Positions 16,758 to 25,522 of a stretch of DNA of 64,000 nucleotides are shown here, piece after piece. The DNA comes from Sorangiineae bacterium MSr11954 (lineage in GTDB: Bacteria > Myxococcota_A > Polyangia > Polyangiales > Polyangiaceae). The stretch lies in assembly GCA_037157815.1 (NCBI GenBank), contig CP089984.1, positions 10,027,561-10,091,560 of the forward strand. Reading direction: 5' to 3'. A model generated the notes under the pieces. The model was not told the DNA's origin, did no database searches, and saw nothing but the letters and a program-made list of their open reading frames with translations. How positions within the stretch are numbered: position 1 is the stretch's first letter; every line of letters begins with the position of its first letter. The position numbers and the translations under genes are program-made.

Positions 16758-17768
16758 TTATGCGCGCTTGACGCGGGCGCCGAACTCCTTGATGCGTTCG
16801 ACCACGTAAGCTGGATCGAGCAGGCGCTCGGGGAAGTGGAGCCCCGCCTCGACGGGTGGGCCTCCGGCGAGGCCGAGCAGGCGTTCCACGGCCAACGCCG
16901 CGCCCCATGCGCTCGACTCGGAGTGGCCGATGCCGTAGACGATTTCGTGACGGATGGTTCCCACGGTTCCATCGTTCTTCTCGCCGTGGAGCTCCACGAT
17001 GATCTCGTGGGAGATCCCCTTGCCGGGCGCCCGGCTCGCCTTAGGGCGGATGGCCATGTCGACGCGCACGGAGGGTGCACCGGTGGCGGTCGCGAGGCTC
17101 AACGTGTCGAACACGGAGAGGCCTCGTGCCGCGAGCTCGGCCCCGGCCGCGTCTTTGATCGGGCCGCGCGCGTCGGCCTCCGTCGCCCAATGCCACTTGC
17201 CCTCTTTGCGAAGCAAGTAGCTCGAGACTGCTTTTTCCACGCGCTCGAAGTCACCTTGCGCGGACGGCCCGCCGACGTCATCTTCATCCAGCACCACGGC
17301 GAGCTCGATGGAATCGACCCGCCGGAGCTCCTTCGCGAAATGGAGCGTCGACAAGGTGCTCGTTCCACCCAAAATGTGACCCAAGAAGAGAATCGGTGCG
17401 CTCGCGGGCGCATGAACGTAACGCGCCACCAGCGGGCCCATTTCGAAGATCCAATCCGAAAATGCAATGTACGGTAGACCGCGCGACTGCGCATACTTCG
17501 CAGAGTTGAGCGTTTCATCCTTGAGCAAGGTGACCACCGCGCTGAACGCGGCATCGGCGGGGAGCCCCAGATCGGGCCGATCCAGATCGATCTTCGCCGC
17601 GGTCGCGTGACCGAGCTCCTTGGCGAGCGCGCCCGCCCGATCGAGGTCGCGCGCGCCAATCGCGAGCGGCAAATCGGGATGAAGGCGGCGCAGCGTCTTT
17701 GCCGTGTGGCGGCCGACAACGCCGGAGCCTCCGAGAATGAGAACGGGTTTCTTCGTAACATGGGACAT
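16758..17768 (-). CDS. Saccharopine-dehydrogenase-like NAD(P)-binding protein, copy 1
   Basis: 336 residues. An N-terminal Rossmann fold starts with VLILGGSGVVGRHTAKTLRR (GGxGxxG) and continues with LAIGARDLDRAGALAKELG, as in saccharopine dehydrogenase NAD-binding proteins. The rest is a substrate domain ending ERLLGLAGGPPVEAGLHFPE and EFGARVKRA. The reaction is unknown. It is clearly paralogous to the gene at 18395-19408: same length, same ends, and matching segments throughout (for example HPDLP, FSA(V/I)V, KDETL, GPSA, LGLAGG). Both are on the minus strand, separated by a repeat field. Its stop lies at the edge of another repeat field. Confidence 0.85.
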   Translation of the reverse strand: MSHVTKKPVLILGGSGVVGRHTAKTLRRLHPDLPLAIGARDLDRAGALAKELGHATAAKIDLDRPDLGLPADAAFSAVVTLLKDETLNSAKYAQSRGLPYIAFSDWIFEMGPLVARYVHAPASAPILFLGHILGGTSTLSTLHFAKELRRVDSIELAVVLDEDDVGGPSAQGDFERVEKAVSSYLLRKEGKWHWATEADARGPIKDAAGAELAARGLSVFDTLSLATATGAPSVRVDMAIRPKASRAPGKGISHEIIVELHGEKNDGTVGTIRHEIVYGIGHSESSAWGAALAVERLLGLAGGPPVEAGLHFPERLLDPAYVVERIKEFGARVKRA

Positions 17769-17814
17769 GGCGGATGGATCCTCTCCTCGGCTCGACGATT
17801 CGTCTCGTCAGCCG

Positions 17815-18365
17815 GATGAATCGAACAATTCGAAATTCAGAACAACGTCACGGTTGCATTCGAACAAACGACTTCACTGCGTGCAGAGCACGCATCGAGC
17901 AAACGATTCGACAGACACTCAATCACGCTTCGGAGCAAACAATTTCGTAGGCCGCCCAAAAATCCACATACGACACAAACGATTCGACAGACACTCAAAT
18001 CACGCACTCGGCGCAAACGATTCGACAGACGACCAAATCACGCATCGAAGCAAACGATCCGGCAGACGACCAAATCACGCATTGAACAAACAATTTCGCA
18101 GGCGCCCGTAACCCCGCACTAGAAGCAAACGATCCGGCAGACGTCCAAATCAGCATCGAAGCAAACGATTCGGCAGACGTCCAAGTCACGCATCGAAGCA
18201 AAACAATTTCGCAGGCGCCCGTTAACCCGGCACTCGGCGCAAACGATCCGGCAGACGTCCAAATCATGCATCGAAGCAAACGATCCGGCAGACGCCCAAA
18301 TCACGCATCGAAGCAAACGATCCGGCAGACGCCCAAATCACGCATCGCGCGCGCACCAAACCGAC
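17815..18365. repeat. 550-bp field of ~37-bp repeats between two paralogous genes
   Basis: About fifteen degenerate units, typified by catcgaagcaaacgatccgg followed by cagacgcccaaatcacg. Two adjacent copies are perfect (18269-18305 and 18306-18342, 37 bp each). Upstream units drift (cgattcgacagacactcaaa) and a few carry an alternative middle (caatttcgcaggcgcccg). There are no unique spacers between units. It is A-rich and lower in GC than its surroundings. I see no gene. Confidence 0.9.
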
Positions 18366-18394
18366 TCACACCGTCACGAAACCAATTCTCCCCA

Positions 18395-19408
18395 TCACGC
18401 ACGCCCAATGCGCGCACCAAACTCCTTCAAACGCTTCACCATGTAGTCCGGCTCAATCAACGTCTCGGGCAAATGCAGCCCCGGCGCCACCGGATCGCCA
18501 CCGGCGAGCCCCAACAACCGCTCCACGCCGACGGCGACCCCCACCGCCGTCATCGGCGCTTGCCCCTCGGGGTGCACGAGCTCGTGCCGCACACGCGCCG
18601 CCGCTCCGTCGTTCGTGCGCCCTTCGATCTCGACGATGACCTCCGTCGAGAAAGGCTCGCCACGCCCCCGGCTGGACGACTCGCCCAAATGAATATCGAG
18701 CCTGACATTCGCCGCCCCCGTAGCGGCCGCGAGGCCCACGGTATCCATCGCATGGTACGCCTGGCCTTCCACCTCGGTACCGTCTACCCGCGTAAAGCGG
18801 CGCGTACCATCGTCGCCCGCCCAGATCCATTTTCCGTTTTTGAGGATCATGGCGGTGCGCGCCGCGCGCATGATGCGATCGTAGTCGGCATATGCCGAGG
18901 GGCCCCCCATGTCGCGCTCATCGAGGACCGCGCCGATGGCAATCGCGTCGATGCTGCGAAACGCACGCGCAAACTGGAGCGTAGGCAAAATGGCCGTCCC
19001 CGCCAGCCAGCTGCTGTCCATGAGGATCGGCGCCCCCTTGGGCGCGTGGACGAAGGCGCTCACCTCGGGCCCCATTTCGAAGAGCGCCGATGAGAGGCCC
19101 AGATAAGGCGTGCCCTTCGCTTGCGCGTAGCGCATGGCGTGGAGCGTCTCGTCCTTGGTGAACATGACGATGGCGCTGAAGGCGCGCCCCTCGGGGAGCC
19201 CCAAGTCGGCCCGCCCCAAATCGACCGCCACCCCGTCGGCGCCGCCCACCTCGCGGGCGACCGCCGCGGCCTTGTTGGGATCGCGGCCGGCCAGGGTGAT
19301 GGGGAGATCCGGGTGAAGCTGGCGAAGGATCTTCGCGGAGAGCGAGCCGACGACGCCGGACCCTCCCACGATGAGAACCGGATTTTGCGCGCGCGCAGAT
19401 GTGGACAT
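18395..19408 (-). CDS. Saccharopine-dehydrogenase-like NAD(P)-binding protein, copy 2
   Basis: 337 residues, paralogue of the gene at 16758-17768. The Rossmann motif VLIVGGSGVVGSLSAKILRQ and ITLAGRDPNKAAAVAREVGG are followed by AFSAIVMFTKDETLHAMRYA and the shared C-terminus LLGLAGGDPVAPGLHLPE...EFGARIGRA. Substrate unknown. It diverges from a TetR gene; the 27-bp dyad at 19486-19512 lies in the shared upstream region, so that TetR protein is the likely regulator of this gene. The downstream paralogue may or may not be on the same transcript because 626 bp of repeats lie between. Confidence 0.87.
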   Translation of the reverse strand: MSTSARAQNPVLIVGGSGVVGSLSAKILRQLHPDLPITLAGRDPNKAAAVAREVGGADGVAVDLGRADLGLPEGRAFSAIVMFTKDETLHAMRYAQAKGTPYLGLSSALFEMGPEVSAFVHAPKGAPILMDSSWLAGTAILPTLQFARAFRSIDAIAIGAVLDERDMGGPSAYADYDRIMRAARTAMILKNGKWIWAGDDGTRRFTRVDGTEVEGQAYHAMDTVGLAAATGAANVRLDIHLGESSSRGRGEPFSTEVIVEIEGRTNDGAAARVRHELVHPEGQAPMTAVGVAVGVERLLGLAGGDPVAPGLHLPETLIEPDYMVKRLKEFGARIGRA

Positions 19409-19485
19409 GGACGATCCTCTTCCTTTGGTTCGTTGAATGCCTTGACTCGCCCGGAGAAAAGCTCACGTTCTCCGAAGCCGACAAG

Positions 19486-19512
19486 TTACCCTGAGTAAGT
19501 TACTAAAGGTAA
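19486..19512. promoter_or_regulatory. 27-bp dyad, candidate TetR operator
   Basis: TTACC, 3 nt, AGTAA, G, TTACT, 3 nt, GGTAA is symmetric around G19499: both arm pairs are perfect. It sits between the divergent oxidoreductase gene (starts 19408) and the TetR gene, the classic place for a TetR-family autoregulatory operator. Confidence 0.6.
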
Positions 19513-19586
19513 TGACCCCGATGGATGCTACTGTCAAGCGCGATGCACACTGGACCCAAGGAGCCGTGGAGAACCCGCCCCGAGCC

Positions 19587-20177
19587 ATGATCGAGACCTC
19601 CGCCAAGCGATTGCCCAAGGCCCAGCGCCGCGATCAGCTGCTCGAGACCGCGATGCGCATCGTTCGAGAAGAAGGCACGGACGCGCTCACCCTCGGTTAC
19701 CTGGCGGAGCGCGCCGGGGTGAGCAAACCCATCGCCTACGAGCACTTCAAGACGCGCTCGGGCCTGCTCATCGAGCTCTACAAGCAAATCGACGATCGGC
19801 AGGTGGAGGCGCTGCAGCAGGCGCTCAAGCGCACGCGGCGACGGCTCGAGGACGTGGCGCGGGTGATGAGCCACGCGTACATGACGTGCTACGCGACGGC
19901 CGGCCCCGAGTGCCATGCGATCACGGCAGCGCTCAACGGCGATGGCGAGATGGAGGGCGTCCACCAGGAGCTCCTCGACAAGTACGTCGGCCTGTACTGC
20001 GACGCGCTGGCGCCGTACGCGGACGTGCCGAAGGAGCAGCTGCACCTGCGCTGCGTCGGCATCGTCGGCGCCGCCGAGGCCATCTCGCGCGAAATGATGC
20101 AAGGACGCATCGACGAGGCCACCGCCACGGCGGCCATGGCCTCGTTGATCGTGAAGTGGCTGGCGGCGAAGACCTGA
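19587..20177 (+). CDS. TetR-family transcriptional regulator
   Basis: 196 residues from the ATG at 19587 (an upstream in-frame ATG at 19512 would add 25 residues but falls within the dyad). The DNA-binding domain is AQRRDQLLETAMRIVREEG followed by the helix-turn-helix LGYLAERAGVSKPIAYEHFK. The C-terminal ligand domain has CYATAGPECHAITAAL, with two Cys in a pocket-like helix. It probably represses itself and the divergent oxidoreductase gene via the dyad upstream. It converges on glmS with 9 bp between stops. Confidence 0.88.
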   Translation: MIETSAKRLPKAQRRDQLLETAMRIVREEGTDALTLGYLAERAGVSKPIAYEHFKTRSGLLIELYKQIDDRQVEALQQALKRTRRRLEDVARVMSHAYMTCYATAGPECHAITAALNGDGEMEGVHQELLDKYVGLYCDALAPYADVPKEQLHLRCVGIVGAAEAISREMMQGRIDEATATAAMASLIVKWLAAKT

Positions 20178-20186
20178 GCGCCTACG

Positions 20187-22088
20187 TCACTCGACGGTGA
20201 CGGTCTTCGCCAGGTTGCGCGGCTGGTCGACGTCGGTGCCCTTGAAGTCCGCGATGTAATAGGACAGCAGCTGCAGCGGCACCACCGTGAGCAGCGGCAA
20301 CACCTCGGGCTCGACCTCGGGGATCTCGATGACGTCCGGCTCCGAGATGGCGAAAGGCTGGCGCTGGGAGCGGCTCCCTGCGACCGGGATTTGCGAGATG
20401 CTGGGCGTGACCAGGCGCGGGATCTCGGTGTCGCCCTTGGTGCAGACGGCGATCACGATGCCCTCGCGGGCGCGCACCTCTTCGAGGTTGGAGACGGTCT
20501 TCTCGTAGTGCGCGTCCTTGGGGCACAGCACCACCACCGGCATCTCTTCGTCGATGAGCGCGATGGGACCGTGCTTCATCTCGCCCGCCGCGTAACCCTC
20601 GGCGTGGATGTACGAGATTTCCTTGAGCTTGAGCGCGCCCTCCAGCGCGATGGGGAAGCCCGTGCCGCGCCCCAAGAAGAGCATGTCGCGCGAGCGCGAG
20701 TACTTCTTGGCGATGTGCTGAATCTTGTCCTTTTGCTCGAGGACGTCGCGCATGTCGTGGGCGGCCTTGAGCAGCCCGCCCAGCACGCGATGCCCCTCGG
20801 CTTGCGAGAGGGTGCCGCGCCGGCGTCCGAGGTAGACGGCCAGCATGAGGAGGGCCGCCAGCTGGGTGGTGAAGCACTTGGTGGAGGCGACGCCGATCTC
20901 GGGGCCGGCATGCGTGTAGAGCGCACCGTCCGCTGCGCGCGGCAGGGCGCTGTCGAGCACGTTGGCGACGGCGAGCACGTGCGCGCCTTGTGCTTTGGCG
21001 GCCTTCACGGCGGCCAAGGTGTCGGCGGTCTCGCCGCTCTGGCTGACGGCGACCACCAGATCGGTCGGCGAAAAGACCGGCTCGCGGTAGCGGACCTCGC
21101 TGCCGATCTCCACGGTGGCCGGGAGCCTGGCGAGCTGCTCGACCCAGTAGCGGCCCGCCATGGCGGCGTGCGCGCTGGTTCCGCAGGCCACGAAGTACAC
21201 GCGGGTGATGCTCTTGGCGAGGGCCGGGGTGACGCCGATCTCCTCGGGCACCACGTCGGCCTCGCTCACATTGATGCGGCCGCGCACCGTGTCCTCGATG
21301 GCGCGGGGCTGCTCGAGGATCTCCTTGAGCATGAAGTGCTTGTAGCCGCCCTTTTCGGCCTGGGAGGCGGACCACTCGATGTGCTTGGCCGCGCGCGTGA
21401 CGGGGGTGCCATCGATCTTCGAGATCACGGGGCCCGTCTTGCGGAGCAGGGCCATTTCGCCGTCCTCGAGGAAGATCACCTCGCGCGTGTGCTCGAGCAG
21501 CGCGGGGATGTCGCTGGCGGCGAGCATCTCGCCCTTGCCCACGCCGAGGACCAGCGGCGAGGAGTCCTTGGCGACGATGATGTCATCGGGCGCATCGCCG
21601 CTGACCACGGCGATGGCGTACGCGCCTTTGACCCGCCGGAGCGCCTTTCGCACCGCCTCCTCGAGCGAGGGCGCGCCTTCGCTCATGGCCTCTTGGATCA
21701 AGTGCGCGACGATCTCGGTGTCCGTGTCGCTGCTGAAGCGAATCTTTTTGGCCTCGAGCTCTTGCCGGAGGATCCCGTGGTTCTCGATGATGCCGTTGTG
21801 CACCACCGCCACCTTGCCCGCGACGTGCGGGTGCGCGTTCACCTCGTTGGGCCGCCCGTGCGTTGCCCAGCGCGTGTGGCCGATGCCCGTCTTTCCTGCG
21901 AGCGGCGTTTTGGCCAGCGCGTTATCGAGGTTCACCAACTTGCCCACGGCGCGAACAATCTCCACGCCGCGGCCCGTGTGGAGCGCGAGCCCCGCCGAGT
22001 CGTAGCCACGGTATTCGAGCTTCCGCAGACCGTCGACCAGAATGCCTGCACACTCCCGTTCGCCAACGTACGCTACGATTCCGCACAT
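20187..22088 (-). CDS. glmS: Glutamine-fructose-6-phosphate aminotransferase (isomerising)
   Basis: 633 residues. Makes glucosamine-6-phosphate from fructose-6-phosphate and glutamine, the first step to UDP-GlcNAc for peptidoglycan and LPS. The N-terminal glutaminase domain begins MCGIVAYVG, with Cys2 the nucleophile after Met removal, and includes GHTRWATHG and HNGIIENH. Two SIS sugar-isomerase domains follow (about 290-430 and 460-610): CGTSAHAAMAGRYW, SQSGETADTLAA, and the C-terminal DVDQPRNLAKTVTVE. There is no visible glmS ribozyme or tRNA-like element in the 180-bp upstream gap, only a small hairpin. Confidence 0.97.
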   Translation of the reverse strand: MCGIVAYVGERECAGILVDGLRKLEYRGYDSAGLALHTGRGVEIVRAVGKLVNLDNALAKTPLAGKTGIGHTRWATHGRPNEVNAHPHVAGKVAVVHNGIIENHGILRQELEAKKIRFSSDTDTEIVAHLIQEAMSEGAPSLEEAVRKALRRVKGAYAIAVVSGDAPDDIIVAKDSSPLVLGVGKGEMLAASDIPALLEHTREVIFLEDGEMALLRKTGPVISKIDGTPVTRAAKHIEWSASQAEKGGYKHFMLKEILEQPRAIEDTVRGRINVSEADVVPEEIGVTPALAKSITRVYFVACGTSAHAAMAGRYWVEQLARLPATVEIGSEVRYREPVFSPTDLVVAVSQSGETADTLAAVKAAKAQGAHVLAVANVLDSALPRAADGALYTHAGPEIGVASTKCFTTQLAALLMLAVYLGRRRGTLSQAEGHRVLGGLLKAAHDMRDVLEQKDKIQHIAKKYSRSRDMLFLGRGTGFPIALEGALKLKEISYIHAEGYAAGEMKHGPIALIDEEMPVVVLCPKDAHYEKTVSNLEEVRAREGIVIAVCTKGDTEIPRLVTPSISQIPVAGSRSQRQPFAISEPDVIEIPEVEPEVLPLLTVVPLQLLSYYIADFKGTDVDQPRNLAKTVTVE

Positions 22089-22146
22089 CGATTCGTTCTC
22101 CCGTTTGCCGTTCAGGCGCTGTAACGACCCATGACTTTAGCCGATT

Positions 22147-22168
22147 CCTTTGCCTTCGATGGCAAAGG
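22147..22168. terminator. Perfect 8-bp hairpin between the trypsin-like gene and glmS
   Basis: cctttgcc, a 6-nt loop (ttcgat), ggcaaagg. It lies downstream of the trypsin-like gene and 59 bp upstream of glmS, both on the minus strand. It could be a weak terminator or a structured glmS leader; there is no U-tract. Confidence 0.45.
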
Positions 22169-22270
22169 TTGCCGAACAGTCGCTCGCGCTTCGACGTTTA
22201 CGTGCTCGACGGGACGAACGTGGGTCGAGCGGCGGCTTGCGGTCGTCGCGCGGGCGCGCGGAGCTTGCGG

Positions 22271-23128
22271 CTAGGGACCGCGCTCGCAGGTGAGCGGCGG
22301 GACTTCGCTCGGGGACATGCCGTCGGCAATGAGCCGGGCGTTGGAGAAGACCATGCGGTAGCGGTCGATGCGGGTGGCGATGGATGCACTGCGCGTTTGC
22401 TCATCGCCATCCATGGCGCTCTGGCTGATGACGCCGACGACCTGATGGCTACCCCGTGCAAGCAGCGGTCCGCCGGAGTCGCCGGGGCAGATCGAAGCCT
22501 CGAGCGAGAGGGTGCCGGGGCCGACGGCGGCGATGTGCCCGCCACCGCGGATGGACCGATGAATGCCGTCCGGGGACAGCGCGCATCGTCCGAACCCCAC
22601 GGGGTCCACCGGCTCGCCCTCTTTGGGCGGCACATCGAGCCGCGCGGTCATGGTGCCCAGGCCGACGAGCTTGCGCTCGAGCACCAGCACCGCCACATCG
22701 CCCGCGCCGCCCGACTCGCCACAAGGCGGCGCCACCACGTGCTTCACGCCGACATAGCCCCACGCGAGGTAGTCACCACCAAGCTCGATGCGGATGTCCT
22801 TGCCGGTGAGCGCACGATGCGTGAACTCGCCCGACTTCCCGCGCTCCACCACACAATGATGCGCGGTGAGCACCAGGTCGTCCTCGACCAGGGTGCCGGA
22901 GCACGTGACATGGCGCCCGATCACGCGAACGACGGCATCCTCCGAGGTGGCGATGGCGAGCGGCGGCGCAAAGAACCGCGGCGGCTTCTTTTCCTCGTTG
23001 CCCACGCGCGCAGCGGCCACGAAGGACGCAGGTTTGCCAAAGAGGACCCCGCAGCCCGTGAGGCCGAGGAGAAACGAGGCCATCGCCATCGCGACGAGCG
23101 GTGAAGCTCCGGTTGGATGTTTCGTCAT
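22271..23128 (-). CDS. Trypsin-like serine protease lipoprotein
   Basis: 285 residues. The signal peptide carries the lipobox LLGLTGC, so the protease is anchored in the envelope. The chymotrypsin-fold triad is visible: His in VLTAHHC, Asp in AGDVAVLVLERK, Ser in CPGDSGGPLLARG. The order and spacing are normal for S1 peptidases, and SGTLVEDDLVLTAHHC is the usual beginning. Its ATG overlaps the stop of the upstream TPR lipoprotein gene as ATGA, so the two are translationally coupled and likely function together. Substrate unknown. Confidence 0.92.
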   Translation of the reverse strand: MTKHPTGASPLVAMAMASFLLGLTGCGVLFGKPASFVAAARVGNEEKKPPRFFAPPLAIATSEDAVVRVIGRHVTCSGTLVEDDLVLTAHHCVVERGKSGEFTHRALTGKDIRIELGGDYLAWGYVGVKHVVAPPCGESGGAGDVAVLVLERKLVGLGTMTARLDVPPKEGEPVDPVGFGRCALSPDGIHRSIRGGGHIAAVGPGTLSLEASICPGDSGGPLLARGSHQVVGVISQSAMDGDEQTRSASIATRIDRYRMVFSNARLIADGMSPSEVPPLTCERGP

Positions 23129-23748
23129 TGGAGCGCGAGCCGTGCCTCGCGGGTAGCATTGTGGTACGCGACCGCGCTGGCCTCGGGGTGCGCTTGGGCG
23201 TCTTCGACCCCGAGCGCGACCAGCTCCTCGAGAAACGCCACGCGGCGCGATGCGGATGCGCAAATCCAGCTCGGGGCGGCCGCCGGAGGTCCGGCGCTTG
23301 CTCCGACCGGTGCCGCGGGCGATGCGGGTGCCGCGGGTGCCGCGGACACCGGCTCGCCGGAGCATGCGGCCAAGACATGGCGCTCGGCGACCAGCGCATC
23401 GGCGGACCTTCCCTGCTCGACCAGGGCGCGTGCGTGGACGTGCTCGAGCTCCGGATCGAGGCGGACGGCGGGCGATGCCGATTCGATGATGCGCAGCGCG
23501 AGGCCTGGCGCATGGGCGTCGAGGTACGATTGGGCGAGCGCGCGCCGGCCCGCAGCATCGGCGGGGTGGTTGGCCACGTGCGCCTCGAGCGCCCGAAGCG
23601 GGAGCGCGGCCGGAGCACCGCTGCGGGCGAAGTCGGCCATCGCGAGCGGCGGACAGCCGAGGACGGGCTTTTCGCGCTGGATGCCGCACGCGAGCCAGAG
23701 CACGCCAACCGCCGCAAGTACTCCTAGATTCCAGCCCCGCACGTCCAT
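23125..23748 (-). CDS. Lipoprotein with TPR-like helices, coupled to a trypsin-like protease
   Basis: 207 residues from the ATG at 23748. Signal peptide and lipobox VLWLAC lie in the first 21 residues. A TPR-like region follows (ALEAHVANHPADAAGRRALAQSYLDAHAPGLALRI), then a Pro/Ala linker and a short Cys-containing C-terminus (WICASASRRVAFLEELVALG). No known family is obvious. The stop codon overlaps the start of the trypsin-like gene. It may be a chaperone, scaffold or inhibitor of that protease; this is inference from coupling only. Confidence 0.72.
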   Translation of the reverse strand: MDVRGWNLGVLAAVGVLWLACGIQREKPVLGCPPLAMADFARSGAPAALPLRALEAHVANHPADAAGRRALAQSYLDAHAPGLALRIIESASPAVRLDPELEHVHARALVEQGRSADALVAERHVLAACSGEPVSAAPAAPASPAAPVGASAGPPAAAPSWICASASRRVAFLEELVALGVEDAQAHPEASAVAYHNATREARLALQ

Positions 23749-23878
23749 CCGTCGCCTCTCGACCATGTCTAAGATGACATGACCTCTCTAAGCTGACAGC
23801 CGAGGAACGACAAAGTTCCGGAGGCCGGTGCGCGGGGGAGCGAAATCTGACACGACAGCGCCCTACATCGCCCCAGCT

Positions 23879-24005
23879 CGCGTTGGCGCGACCCCACGTG
23901 AGCGGCTGCCCCGCGTAAGCCGCGGCGCGCGTTGCCCGTGCCCGCGTTAGCCGCGGCTCGCATTGGCCGCTGCTGGCGCGAGTGCTGCTCGCGTTGGCAG
24001 CGCGC
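23879..24005. repeat. Short degenerate GC repeats in a minus-strand intergenic gap
   Basis: Seven or so copies of a ~20-bp motif around cgcgttggc, cgcgttgccc, cgcgttagcc and cgcattggcc fill the space between the leuB-like gene and the lipoprotein-protease unit. No gene seen in 23749-24010. Confidence 0.6.
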
Positions 24006-24010
24006 CGGGG

Positions 24011-25087
24011 TTAGTAGCCCAGCTCGCGTTGAAGCGCGGTGAGGAACCAATCGCCGGCCGCGCGCGTTCCGAGATTTCCACCCACGTCGCGGGTGCACGC
24101 CCCTTCGCGAATGCCGCGCGCCACGATGTCTTCGATACGCGTCTGTTCTTGCGGATGACCGAGGTGCGTGAGGAGCAACCCCACGGTGAGAATGGCCGCA
24201 AACGGGTTCGCCACGTCTTTGCCGGCCAGCGGGGGCGCGGACCCGTGAACCGGCTCGAAGAGCCCTACCCGCTTGGGATCGGAGGCGTGCAAGCTCGCGC
24301 TGGCCGCCATCCCCAACCCACCTTGGAGGCCTCCGCCCAGATCGGTCACGATGTCGCCGAACAAGTTGTTCGTCACGACCACCTCGAACGGCGAGGGATC
24401 CTGCACCAAGTACAAACAAAGCGCGTCGATGTACACGTGACGCGCCGCAATCTCCGGGTACCTCTTGGCGACCTCGAAGAAGCATCGATTCCAGAGCTCG
24501 TGCGCGTGCTGCATCGCGTTCGACTTGTCCGCGAGGTGCACCGTCTTCTTGCCGTGCGCACGCGCATACTCGAAGCCGGCCACGATGAGCCGCTCGACCC
24601 CCTTGCGGGTGTTCACGTCCTCGTTGATGGCAATCTCGTCGGCCGTGCCGCGCTTGAATTGGCCGCCGACGTTCACATAAATGCCCTCCGTATTCTCACG
24701 AAAGACGACGAAATCGACGTCTTTGGCGGTCCGCCCTTTGAGCGGCACCAGCCGGTCATCCAGGGCTTTGACGGGGCGAATGTTGGCGTATAGATCGAGG
24801 CCGAAGCGAAGTCCGAAGAGGATATCGCGCGCGTAATCCAAGGTTGGAACGCGCGGATCGCCCAGGGCGCCGAGAAGAACGGCGCGCGCCTCACCGGCGA
24901 TTCGGTCGGCGATTTCCTTGGGGAACGTGGTCTTGTCGCGAAGATAACGCTCGGCGCCAAGATCGAGCTCCCATAGCTCGATGTCGATACGACGCTGGTC
25001 GCGGTAGAGCTCCAGCACGCGGCGCGCTTGGAGGATCACTTCGGGGCCGATTCCATCTCCGGGGAGGAGCGCGATGAGGTCGGACAT
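24011..25087 (-). CDS. leuB: Isopropylmalate/isocitrate-dehydrogenase family enzyme (probable 3-isopropylmalate dehydrogenase)
   Basis: 358-residue beta-decarboxylating dehydrogenase. The N-terminus LLPGDGIGPEV and the metal/substrate region NNLFGDIVTDLGGGLQGG are diagnostic for the IPMDH/ICDH superfamily; the NAD-binding loop is EPVHGSAPPLAGKDVANP. The specificity loop reads VVFRENTEGIYVNVGG, not the classic RELTGGIYFG of LeuB, but like the second type of IPMDH found in Geobacter and relatives. Leucine biosynthesis is the best guess; isocitrate, homoisocitrate or tartrate are alternatives. No other leu gene is adjacent. Confidence 0.8.
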   Translation of the reverse strand: MSDLIALLPGDGIGPEVILQARRVLELYRDQRRIDIELWELDLGAERYLRDKTTFPKEIADRIAGEARAVLLGALGDPRVPTLDYARDILFGLRFGLDLYANIRPVKALDDRLVPLKGRTAKDVDFVVFRENTEGIYVNVGGQFKRGTADEIAINEDVNTRKGVERLIVAGFEYARAHGKKTVHLADKSNAMQHAHELWNRCFFEVAKRYPEIAARHVYIDALCLYLVQDPSPFEVVVTNNLFGDIVTDLGGGLQGGLGMAASASLHASDPKRVGLFEPVHGSAPPLAGKDVANPFAAILTVGLLLTHLGHPQEQTRIEDIVARGIREGACTRDVGGNLGTRAAGDWFLTALQRELGY

Positions 25088-25453
25088 GACGTCACGCTAT
25101 CCGGAAGATTTGCGACATGCCAGATGCAGAAAACGCCAGCATGGCGAGGATGCCGGTGCGTGTTTGGAGAACGATAGCGCGCGGAAAACGCGGGTGCTCG
25201 CGTCCATGCCGGCGTGCGGTGTCTCCGAGATGAGATTCCGCAACGCAATCATCACTCTATTTGCGCTATTTGCGAAACAAAGCTCTCTCTCGACGCGCAA
25301 TCCCAAGACGATTCTCAATTAGCCTCGATGAGCAGTCCCCATCGAAGCGTGATGCGCGATCGGAAGCACGGAGCCATCGCATCGACCGGCGCGTTTCCAC
25401 GACGCCATGTCTCTCGAGCCGCGTGAAGGGCATACGTGCGGATGCACAAAAGC
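25088..25453. other. 366-bp intergenic region, no gene seen
   Basis: Lower GC than its neighbours and with stop codons in most frames. It would contain the leuB-like promoter near 25090-25180 (minus strand). I see no tRNA, riboswitch or conserved small ORF. Confidence 0.5.
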
Positions 25454-25482
25454 AAAAGGCCCGCGAAGCTCGCGAGCCTTTT
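25454..25482 (-). terminator. Rho-independent terminator of the Ig-repeat gene
   Basis: Stem aaaaggc-n-cgcga with tcgcg-n-gcctttt, followed on the minus strand by a T-rich tract (TTTTGCTTTTG). It lies 41 bp beyond the stop of the Ig-repeat protein gene. The AAAA/TTTT flanks would also allow function on the plus strand. Confidence 0.75.
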
Positions 25483-25522
25483 GCCGTCTTACGTGTGCGG
25501 TGTGTTCGACCTTAGCAGCGCA

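Noticed and set aside
17815-18365. CRISPR array (units of ~37 bp)
   Set aside because: Units follow one another directly or with the same degenerate filler; there are no unique spacers of constant size and no cas genes.
20391-22124. 577-codon plus-strand frame over glmS
   Set aside because: glmS on the minus strand is unambiguous over its whole length; the plus frame has no recognisable motif.
22089-22270. glmS ribozyme or riboswitch upstream of glmS
   Set aside because: The 180-bp gap shows only a small perfect hairpin; no double-pseudoknot-like conserved core could be recognised.
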